Source of the DNA: JACZQZ01 sp046756945 | GTDB lineage: Bacteria > Pseudomonadota > Alphaproteobacteria > Rhodospirillales > 2-02-FULL-58-16 | Direction of reading: 5' to 3' | DNA length: 7,295 nucleotides | Assembly: GCA_046756945.1 (NCBI GenBank) | Contig: JBHHXI010000144.1 | Location: 1-7,295, forward strand | Shown: in pieces, positions 1 through 4,476 of the stretch | How positions within the stretch are numbered: position 1 is the first letter of the stretch | Layout of the letters: every line of letters begins with the position of its first letter | The notes under the pieces: model-generated | The model's database searches: none | Told to the model about the DNA's origin: nothing | Seen by the model: the letters and a program-made list of their open reading frames with translations, nothing else | Translations under genes and position numbers: made by a program

Positions 1-64
1 CACCGGGGAAATGCACCGCCACCGGCCCCCGGGCGGCGGGGAGGAGGCGCTATAGCGGGGCGCC

Positions 65-70
65 GGGAGG
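65..70 (+). promoter_or_regulatory. Shine-Dalgarno of the COQ9 gene
   Basis: GGGAGG lies seven bases before the ATG at 78 and fixes that start. The same GGGAGGAA string precedes the prpE start at 6317, so it looks like a good ribosome binding site in this genome. Confidence 0.7.
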
Positions 71-77
71 AAAAACC

Positions 78-719
78 ATGGACATTCAAGCAACCCGGGA
101 CAAGGTCCTGCTCGCCGCCCTGCCCCACGTGCCGTTCGACGGCTGGACGCTGGGCGCCCTGAGGCACGGCGTCGCCGACGCCGGGCTCACGCCCGACATG
201 GCCCGGCGCGCCTTTCCCGGCGGCATGGCGGAGGTGGCGGCGCATTTCTCGGACTATGCGGACCGGCGGATGCTGGCGGAACTGGAGAAGCGGGACCTGC
301 CCGGCCTGCGCGTGCGCGACCGCATCGCCACGACCGTGCGCGTGCGCCTCGAGCAGAACGCCCCTCACCGCGAGGCGGTGCGCCGGCTGCTTTCGTTCCT
401 CGCCCTGCCCTTCAACGCGGGCCTGGCGGCCAGGTGCACGTGGCGCACGGTGAGCGCCATGTGGTACGCCGCCGGCGACGAGGCGACGGATTTCAACTTC
501 TATACCAAGCGCGCCCTGCTGACGCCGGTCTACACGACCACGGTGCTGTACTGGCTGGCGGACGATTCGGAAGGTTTCGCCGACACCTGGGGGTTCCTCG
601 ACAGGCGCATCGGCGACGTCATGCGCATCCCCGGCCTGACGGCGCGTTTGCGCAAGGCGCTGCCGGCCTGTCCGTCGCCCCTCAGCGCCTTCAGGGCGGC
701 GGCGCAACGCCGGGAGTGA
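78..719 (+). CDS. COQ9: COQ9-family ubiquinone biosynthesis protein
   Basis: Predicted COQ9-family protein of 213 residues, the usual size for bacterial members. In eukaryotes COQ9 binds lipids and helps COQ7 hydroxylate ubiquinone precursors; bacterial members, also called rpsU-divergently transcribed proteins, are thought to have a related role. The N-terminal part (about 1-70) resembles the TetR-like helical domain of the fold. The family signature is clear in the second half: WYAAGDEATDFNFYTKRALL at 129-148, VLYWL at 156-160 and FLDRRI at 173-178. No signal peptide is seen, so it is probably cytoplasmic or peripheral at the membrane. GGGAGG upstream supports the ATG. In many alphaproteobacteria rpsU lies divergently upstream; only 77 bases precede the gene here and they hold no rpsU codons, so that neighbour cannot be confirmed. 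The small ORF at 737-835 converges on it with a 17-base gap. Confidence 0.9.
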   Translation: MDIQATRDKVLLAALPHVPFDGWTLGALRHGVADAGLTPDMARRAFPGGMAEVAAHFSDYADRRMLAELEKRDLPGLRVRDRIATTVRVRLEQNAPHREAVRRLLSFLALPFNAGLAARCTWRTVSAMWYAAGDEATDFNFYTKRALLTPVYTTTVLYWLADDSEGFADTWGFLDRRIGDVMRIPGLTARLRKALPACPSPLSAFRAAAQRRE

Positions 720-736
720 GGGCGAAGTAGGTATTC

Positions 737-835
737 CTATCCGCTGGTCTTGTGCGTGACCCAGAGCATGGTCGCGGCAAAAACAACCGCTTCCCCGATA
801 ACCAGCGCCAAATACGCGATTTCGCCCGGTGTCAT
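737..835 (-). CDS. Small single-span membrane protein, 32 aa, uncharacterised
   Basis: A 32-codon ORF on the minus strand, beginning MTPGEIAYLALVIGEAVVFA and ending in THKTSG. Residues about 6-27 form one hydrophobic segment, followed by a basic tail (H28, K29), which suggests an N-out/C-in or tail-anchored topology by the positive-inside rule. A glutamate (E15) falls in the middle of the segment, which is unusual and may mark a partner contact. A G-rich stretch (AGGGGGGG) ends five bases before the ATG and can serve as ribosome binding site. A perfect FNR-type box lies 61 bases upstream of the start, with a partial -10 in between. The gene is downstream of purE on the same strand but appears to have its own promoter. 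I do not recognise the family. Size and regulation recall small subunits of respiratory oxidases such as CydX, but no sequence match is claimed. It could be a chance ORF. Confidence 0.5.
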   Translation of the reverse strand: MTPGEIAYLALVIGEAVVFAATMLWVTHKTSG

Positions 836-866
836 GGTTCCCCCCCTGTTTCCGTGTCTCGCGGTC

Positions 867-872
867 ACGGTA
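867..872 (-). promoter_or_regulatory. Possible -10 of the small membrane-protein gene
   Basis: TACCGT on the minus strand matches TATAAT at three positions. It lies where a -10 would be if the FNR-type box is centred near -41.5, which would put the transcript start near 861 and leave a leader of about 25 bases. Weak alone; supported only by spacing. Confidence 0.3.
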
Positions 873-895
873 GCGGCGGAGCGGGGGAAGGGGCC

Positions 896-909
896 TTGAT
901 CCCGATCAA
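896..909 (-). promoter_or_regulatory. FNR/Anr/FixK-type box
   Basis: TTGATCCCGATCAA is a perfect match to the FNR-family consensus TTGAT-N4-ATCAA. It lies between the end of purE and the 32-aa ORF. The only gene that could use it as an upstream activator site is that small ORF: no plus-strand gene starts until 1688. Its position suits class II activation. The site is palindromic, so the strand given is that of the presumed target. Inferred, not shown: oxygen-dependent control by an FNR, FixK or Crp-family protein. Confidence 0.6.
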
Positions 910-967
910 ATATCTATGCGCGGACGTGACACCGCCATGCCCGCCCGCCTGGTTGGCCGGGGCCGGA

Positions 968-1462
968 TCAGGTGTCGGCGGGGAGTTCGGCCTCGTCGGC
1001 GTTCTGCTCGGCCCGCCACGCATCCAGGGCGGCCGCGATTTTTGTGTCGCCGAGGGCGAGAATGGCCGCCGCCAGGAGCGCCGCGTTGACGGCGCCCGCC
1101 CGGCCCACGGCCAGGGTGCCCACGGGAACGCCGCCGGGCATCTGGACCATGGAGAGCAGGCTGTCCAGCCCCCCCAGGTCCTTGGTCCCGATCGGCACGC
1201 CGAGGACCGGCAGGGGGGTGAGGGCCGCCGCCGCGCCGGGCAACGCGGCCGCCATGCCGGCGCCGGCGATGATCACCTTCAGGCCCCGCTCGCGGGCCCC
1301 GGCGGCGTAGTCGCGCAGGCGGTCGGGGTTGCGGTGGGCGGAGATGACCCGGGATTCCGAGGCCACGCCCAGCTTGTCCAGGGTTTCGGCCGCGTGGCGC
1401 ATGGTTTCCCAGTCGGACCGGCTGCCCATGATGATGCCGACGGCGGGTGTGATCGTGTTCAT
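968..1462 (-). CDS. purE: PurE, N5-carboxyaminoimidazole ribonucleotide mutase (AIR carboxylase family)
   Basis: Catalytic subunit of the carboxylation step in de novo purine synthesis (N5-CAIR to CAIR), cytoplasmic, normally octameric. The 164 residues are the usual length. Visible motifs: GIIMGSRSDWETM at 9-21 (phosphate and substrate loop), SAHRNPDRL at 41-49 with H43 matching the catalytic histidine of E. coli PurE (H45), and DSLLSMVQMPGGVPVGTLAVG at 100-120. The overall pattern is class I, the PurK-partnered type. Odd: the class I motif GAGGAAHLPG reads GAGMAAALPG at 67-76, so the second conserved histidine is alanine (A73). purK, usually adjacent in alphaproteobacteria, is not in this window on either side. 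AGGAGGGA precedes the ATG at 1462, and a TATAAT promoter lies about 55 bases upstream. Identity is secure; the mechanistic class is less so. Confidence 0.95.
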   Translation of the reverse strand: MNTITPAVGIIMGSRSDWETMRHAAETLDKLGVASESRVISAHRNPDRLRDYAAGARERGLKVIIAGAGMAAALPGAAAALTPLPVLGVPIGTKDLGGLDSLLSMVQMPGGVPVGTLAVGRAGAVNAALLAAAILALGDTKIAAALDAWRAEQNADEAELPADT

Positions 1463-1517
1463 GCCGGTCCCTCCTGCCGATCAGCGCCAGTCTTCCCGGC
1501 GGTGGCGAAAGGCGCCA

Positions 1518-1545
1518 ATTATAGGGAGCGGGAAAGTCCAGGCAA
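1518..1545 (-). promoter_or_regulatory. Sigma70-type promoter of purE
   Basis: On the minus strand TTGCCT (1545-1540), a 16-base spacer, then a perfect TATAAT (1523-1518). This predicts a transcript start near 1511 and a 5' leader of about 50 bases before the purE ATG. A GGCGCC palindrome lies on each side of the promoter (1511-1516 and 1548-1553), which may be an operator pair or just GC-rich chance. Confidence 0.65.
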
Positions 1546-1593
1546 GAGGCGCCCGAAATCCGCCGCGGCACCGGCAACGGGAAGAAAATTTAC

Positions 1594-1622
1594 TTTACCC
1601 GGTTCCGGACAGACATGATCAT
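1594..1622 (+). promoter_or_regulatory. Possible promoter of the GGDEF gene
   Basis: TTTACC (1594-1599), a 17-base spacer and GATCAT (1617-1622) each match the sigma70 hexamers at four of six positions, upstream of the GTG at 1688. This is the only AT-rich patch in the spacer. Weak. Confidence 0.3.
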
Positions 1623-1687
1623 AGGGAAGCACACGGCAGGGGACGGGCCGGGGCCGGCCACCCGGCCGAGGGGACAGGACGCGCGCG

Positions 1688-2479
1688 GTGGAAGTGAAGA
1701 AGCCGGACACCGTCACCCCCATCGACGGCAGCAGCGCCGGGGGCGAGCGGAAGCACCCGGAAGGGCAGCGCAAACGCGCCGGCTCCGGGGCGGACGACGG
1801 CGCCGGGCGCGACCGGGGCGCCACGCGCTCCATCACCGACAAGGTCACGATCATGGGCATCCCGGCGGGCATGCTCACGCCCGAGGTTCACCAGGCCATC
1901 GACACCCTGATGGAGAAGACGGAACACCTCAGCCAGGCCCTGGAGTGGACCAGGGACCAACGGGCCAACCTGCAAAAACTGGCCGACAGCCACGGCTTCC
2001 TGCCGGTCCTGAACCGCCGCGCCTTCGTCCGCGAACTGGGCAATGTGCTGAGCCAATCCGAACATCTGGCGGCGCCGGCGAGCCTGCTCAGGCTCCACGT
2101 CACCAACGGCGCGACCATCCGGCGCGAACGCGGCCGCCGCGCCGTGGATCAGGCGCTGGCCCATGTCTGCGGCGTGCTGGCCGAGGAACTGCACCCGACG
2201 GACGTTGTCGGCAGCCTGGGCGGCGACGATTTCGGCGTCGTCCTCCTGGCCGCGGATCTGCACGGCGCCGTCGCCAAGGGGGCGGCCGTGGCCATGGCCG
2301 TGCGCGGCCGGCCGTTCGAATGGGAGGGCGAAGACATTGTCCTCGATGTGGCGTCGGCGGCGCGCGTGCTGGAGCCCGGCGCCGACGCGGAAGAGATCCT
2401 GGCCGCCGCCGACCAGGACCTTCTGGCCGAAGAGGAACCGCCCGATCCCGGCGCGGACGAGGAACAGACGGGGGGCTAA
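1688..2479 (+). CDS. Degenerate GGDEF-domain protein
   Basis: A 263-residue protein. Residues 1-48 are a low-complexity charged, Gly-rich tail. Residues 49-100 form a conserved-looking helical region (SITDKVTIMGIP, then LEWTRDQRANLQKLAD). A GGDEF-like domain follows from about 101 (FLPVLNRRAFVREL at 104-117) to about 247. GGDEF proteins make c-di-GMP from GTP, but several active features look lost. The signature reads GGDDF (178-182). The upstream substrate region, normally like FDxDxFKxxNDxxGH, is LRLHVTNGATIRRERG (134-149). The inhibitory RxxD site is HPTD (169-172). It is thus probably a c-di-GMP effector, scaffold or weak enzyme rather than a standard cyclase. No membrane segment or sensor domain is seen. 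GTG start at 1688 with AGGAC just upstream; a GTG two codons later is an alternative. Divergent from purE; a mobile repeat begins four bases after its stop. Confidence 0.8.
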   Translation: MEVKKPDTVTPIDGSSAGGERKHPEGQRKRAGSGADDGAGRDRGATRSITDKVTIMGIPAGMLTPEVHQAIDTLMEKTEHLSQALEWTRDQRANLQKLADSHGFLPVLNRRAFVRELGNVLSQSEHLAAPASLLRLHVTNGATIRRERGRRAVDQALAHVCGVLAEELHPTDVVGSLGGDDFGVVLLAADLHGAVAKGAAVAMAVRGRPFEWEGEDIVLDVASAARVLEPGADAEEILAAADQDLLAEEEPPDPGADEEQTGG

Positions 2480-2523
2480 TACTCTAGCAGGCTGCTGAAA
2501 AAGGGCGTTGCTGGTGCCTTATG

Positions 2524-2560
2524 CTTCGAGACGGCGCTCCGCGCCTCCTCAGCATGAGGG
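2524..2560 (+). repeat. REP-like repeat unit, left copy
   Basis: Starts CTTCGAGACGGCGC and ends CCTCAGCATGAGGG. It contains two small hairpins, GGCGC-TCC-GCGCC and CCTCA-GCA-TGAGG. It is the inverted partner of 2585-2623. The unit resembles the CTTCGAGAC...CTCCTCAGGATGAGG family widespread between genes in alphaproteobacteria. Confidence 0.7.
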
Positions 2561-2584
2561 GTAAGTGTTTGATTATATGAGAAT

Positions 2585-2623
2585 CCTCATCCTGAGGAGC
2601 CGCCCAAAGGGCGGCGTCTCGAA
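2585..2623 (-). repeat. REP-like repeat unit, right copy
   Basis: Inverted copy of the unit at 2524-2560. It has a CCTCA-TCC-TGAGG hairpin (2585-2597) and a perfect 7-bp stem GCCGCCC-AAA-GGGCGGC (2599-2615). It is closer than the left copy to the common form of this repeat, as I remember it. Confidence 0.7.
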
Positions 2624-2697
2624 GGATAGGACGGCACATGGGTGGTTTTTCGGCAGCCTGCTAGTGGTGGTGCCGAAGGAATATGCGGCGCGGAGGC

Positions 2698-2898
2698 TCA
2701 GGCGATGATATCGGGCAGCAATTTGCTTTCCAGCTTCATGATTTGATCTTTGAGCGCCAGTTTGCGCTTTTTCAGCCGCTGCACTTCCAGCTGATCGAAG
2801 GGCGCATTCTCGACAAGATGGTTGATCTCGTCATCCAGATCGCGATGCTGGGTTTTCAATTCCGCCAACTGTTTTTTGACGTCCTTGATGTCTTCCAT
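2698..2898 (-). CDS. DUF465/YdcH-family small coiled-coil protein
   Basis: A 66-residue, highly charged, all-helical protein, typical in size for DUF465 (YdcH family). The family core is LKKRKLALKDQIMKLES at about 42-58, after an N-terminal helix (VKKQLAELKTQHRDLDDEI, about 7-25). The two helices likely form a hairpin. No enzymatic residues or membrane segment are seen, and the family's function is unknown. The ATG at 2898 is preceded by GAGGGAAG. An extended -10 promoter lies about 42 bases upstream. It is divergent from the phosphofructokinase gene, and a paralogue follows that gene at 4202-4366. Confidence 0.85.
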   Translation of the reverse strand: MEDIKDVKKQLAELKTQHRDLDDEINHLVENAPFDQLEVQRLKKRKLALKDQIMKLESKLLPDIIA

Positions 2899-2939
2899 CT
2901 TCCCTCGATGCTTGGTCGATGCCTAGTCAAAGAAGGCTG

Positions 2940-2948
2940 ATCATACCA
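2940..2948 (-). promoter_or_regulatory. Extended -10 promoter of the divergent YdcH-family gene
   Basis: Minus strand reads TGG then TATGAT, an extended -10 (TGn-TATAAT, five of six matches in the hexamer). No good -35 is seen at 17 bases, as expected for extended -10 promoters. It overlaps the first ATACC half-site of the repeat cluster. Confidence 0.5.
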
Positions 2949-2970
2949 AATAAATACCAGAAACGGTATT
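2943..2970. promoter_or_regulatory. Possible operator: three ATACC half-sites at 11-bp steps
   Basis: ATACC at 2943-2947 and 2954-2958 (direct), then GGTAT at 2965-2969 (inverted). The second and third form a perfect AATACC-N6-GGTATT palindrome at 2953-2970. Each step is 11 bp, about one helical turn, so all would face the same side of the DNA. The cluster lies between the divergent YdcH and phosphofructokinase genes, overlapping the YdcH -10. The regulator is unknown. Confidence 0.4.
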
Positions 2971-3022
2971 GCCGTTGCGACGAACGCCGGTGGCGCCGTG
3001 CGACGGGCGCCGGGGAGCGGCC

Positions 3023-4114
3023 ATGACCGACACCAAGACAAAGCGCATCGGCGTTTTGACCAGCGGCGGCGATTGCGCCGGCCTGAATGCGGCCGTCCGG
3101 GCCGTCGTCCACCGGGCGATCCAGGGCTATGGCTGGGAGGTCCTCGGCATCAGGGACGGCACCGTGGGCCTGATGGAACGGCCGCTCATGTTCGAGGAGC
3201 TGAGCCTGCGCATCTTTACCGGAAATATCCTGCGCATGGGCGGCACCATCCTGGGCACCGTCAACAAGGGCGATCCCTTTGCCTATCCCCTGCCCGACGG
3301 AACCGTCGAGGACCGCTCGGGCGCCTTCGTCGAGGGGTTCCGCGAACTCGGCCTCGACGCCCTCATCGGCATCGGCGGCGACGGCAGCATGAAAATATTG
3401 AGCCGCCTGGCCGGCCAAGGCGGCTTCCAGTTCATCGGCATTCCCAAGACCATCGACAACGACGTGCCCCTGACCGAGTTCTCGGTGGGCTTCGCCACCG
3501 CGGTCACCGCCGCCGTGGAGGCCCTCGACCGGCTGCAGCCCACGGCCGCCAGCCACCAGCGTGTCATGATCCTGGAGGTCATGGGGCGGGACGCGGGCCA
3601 CATCGCGCTCAACGCGGGCATCGCCGGGGGCGCCGATGCCATCCTCATCCCGGAGATTCCCGTCCGCCCCGAAAAGGTGGCCGAAAAGATCAAAAGCCTG
3701 AGGGAGCAGGGACGCGACCACGCCCTCGTGATCTGCGCCGAGTCGGTGAAATTGGCGTCCGGCGAGGCGGTGTACCAGAAGCACGCGGACGGCGAGAAAC
3801 GCTACGGCGGCGTCGGCCATGTGCTCGGCGCCCGGATCGAACAGCTGACCGGGGCGGAAACCCGGGTCACCGTTCTCGGTCATGTGCAGCGCGGCGGCGT
3901 TCCGGGCAGCCGGGACCGCATCATCGCCTCGGCCTTCGGCGTGCATGCGGTGGACCTGGTCGCCCAGGGCAAGAGCATGTGCATGGTGGCCTGGCAGAAC
4001 CGCGAGGTGGTGGACGTGGCGCTCGACGACGTGATCACCCGCGACCGCTGTGTGAATTTGGACGGGGCCCTGGTGCGGACCGCGCGGGGCCTTGGGATCA
4101 GTCTCGGCGACTGA
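3023..4114 (+). CDS. pfkA: 6-phosphofructokinase (ATP or PPi donor uncertain)
   Basis: Phosphorylates fructose 6-phosphate to fructose 1,6-bisphosphate in glycolysis; cytoplasmic. The 363 residues fit the PFK-A superfamily, a little longer than the E. coli enzyme. Motifs in order: GVLTSGGDCAGLNAAVRAVV (10-29), GIGGDGS (116-122), GIPKTIDNDVPLTEFS (139-154) with catalytic D145, SHQRVMILEVMGRDAGH (177-193) and GHVQRGG (286-292). Donor residues are mixed: G121 matches Gly104 of E. coli PFK, which favours ATP, while K142 matches Lys124, typical of PPi-dependent and related enzymes. I would predict ATP use, with PPi possible. Start: ATG at 3023, after GGGGAG; an upstream in-frame ATG at 2969 would add 18 unconserved residues and overlap the operator-like repeat. 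Flanked by two YdcH-family genes. Confidence 0.93.
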   Translation: MTDTKTKRIGVLTSGGDCAGLNAAVRAVVHRAIQGYGWEVLGIRDGTVGLMERPLMFEELSLRIFTGNILRMGGTILGTVNKGDPFAYPLPDGTVEDRSGAFVEGFRELGLDALIGIGGDGSMKILSRLAGQGGFQFIGIPKTIDNDVPLTEFSVGFATAVTAAVEALDRLQPTAASHQRVMILEVMGRDAGHIALNAGIAGGADAILIPEIPVRPEKVAEKIKSLREQGRDHALVICAESVKLASGEAVYQKHADGEKRYGGVGHVLGARIEQLTGAETRVTVLGHVQRGGVPGSRDRIIASAFGVHAVDLVAQGKSMCMVAWQNREVVDVALDDVITRDRCVNLDGALVRTARGLGISLGD

Positions 4115-4155
4115 ACAGGGGCCCGATCGCTCTGGCGTTTTGCATGGCTTTGGCC

Positions 4156-4161
4156 TATGAT
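4156..4161 (+). promoter_or_regulatory. -10 element before the second YdcH gene
   Basis: TATGAT matches the sigma70 -10 at five of six positions and lies 40 bases upstream of the ATG at 4202. The -35 region at 17-bp spacing (TGGCGT) is poor. The gene therefore may be transcribed on its own as well as by read-through from pfkA. Confidence 0.4.
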
Positions 4162-4201
4162 TACGGGGATCGGGATTGAGTCATTTTCGGAGGACATATC
4201 C

Positions 4202-4366
4202 ATGGGTCTTGAGGAAAGGGTCGATTCGCTAAAGGTCAAACATCAAGCCCTCGAAGCCGCCATTGAAGAAGAAAACAGCCGTCCCTGCCCCGATGATCTC
4301 CATCTCGCCACCCTCAAGAAACAGAAGCTCCGAATCAAAGACCAACTCGCCACCCTGGACCGGTAA
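4202..4366 (+). CDS. DUF465/YdcH-family small protein (second copy)
   Basis: A 54-residue charged helical protein. Its C-terminal core LKKQKLRIKDQLATLDR (38-54) aligns with LKKRKLALKDQIMKLES of the protein encoded at 2698-2898, and both belong to DUF465/YdcH. The N-terminal helix (ERVDSLKVKHQALEAAIEEE, about 5-24) should pair with it as a helical hairpin. Function unknown; no enzymatic motifs. I chose ATG 4202 because GGAGG (4189-4193) sits eight bases before it. The longer in-frame ATG at 4157 falls inside the likely -10 and lacks a ribosome binding site. It lies 87 bases after pfkA on the same strand and is followed by hairpins. Confidence 0.85.
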   Translation: MGLEERVDSLKVKHQALEAAIEEENSRPCPDDLHLATLKKQKLRIKDQLATLDR

Positions 4367-4367
4367 A

Positions 4368-4404
4368 CCCGAAAATCAAAACACCCTTGTCGTTTTGATT
4401 CGGG
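4368..4404 (+). terminator. Hairpin after the second YdcH gene
   Basis: AATCAAAAC (4374-4382) pairs perfectly with GTTTTGATT (4392-4400) around a 9-base loop. The stem extends to CCCG/CGGG at the outside with a two-A bulge. It begins one base after the stop codon region, between convergent genes. There is no long T tract, so it may be a bidirectional or weak terminator. Confidence 0.5.
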
Positions 4405-4417
4405 ACGTCGGGAACCG

Positions 4418-4435
4418 CGGGCGCGTCCGCGCCCG
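4418..4435. terminator. GC-rich hairpin between convergent genes
   Basis: CGGGCGC (4418-4424) and GCGCCCG (4429-4435) form a perfect 7-bp stem with a GTCC loop. It lies about 40 bases past the stop of the minus-strand acyl-CoA ligase gene, so it could end that transcript. No T tract follows on either strand. Confidence 0.4.
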
Positions 4436-4476
4436 GGGGGCAGCCGGGGACGTCTCGACGCCAGTGGCTTCCCCGA

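Larger units (their letters stand above)
2484..2664. mobile_element. MITE-like element with terminal inverted repeats and REP-like arms
   Basis: Ends are CTAGCAGGCTGCTGAAAAA (2484-2502) and TTTTTCGGCAGCCTGCTAG (2646-2664), an inverted repeat matching at 18 of 19 positions. CTAG at both outer edges may be a 4-bp target duplication, leaving 15-bp termini. Inside are two inverted copies of a REP-like unit (2524-2560 and 2585-2623), making the whole element a long imperfect palindrome. It has no coding capacity, so it would need a transposase from elsewhere. It begins four bases after the GGDEF stop codon and may act as that gene's terminator. Confidence 0.75.

Noticed and set aside
752..1618. 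288-codon plus-strand frame opposite purE
   Set aside because: purE on the other strand has full family motifs, a ribosome binding site and a TATAAT promoter; the plus frame has none and is Gly/Arg/His-rich.
2969..3022. Earlier in-frame ATG for pfkA
   Set aside because: It would add 18 Arg/Pro-rich residues unlike the family N-terminus and starts within the operator-like palindrome; ATG 3023 has GGGGAG in front.
2927..3946. 339-codon minus-strand frame opposite pfkA
   Set aside because: Antisense shadow of a well-conserved phosphofructokinase; no ribosome binding site or family signature.
4157..4201. Earlier in-frame ATG for the second YdcH gene
   Set aside because: It overlaps the likely -10 TATGAT and lacks a ribosome binding site, while ATG 4202 follows GGAGG at ideal spacing.
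4445..4475. CGGGGA...TCCCCG inverted repeat after the ligase stop
   Set aside because: Six-base arms with a 19-base loop and no T tract; expected by chance in this composition.
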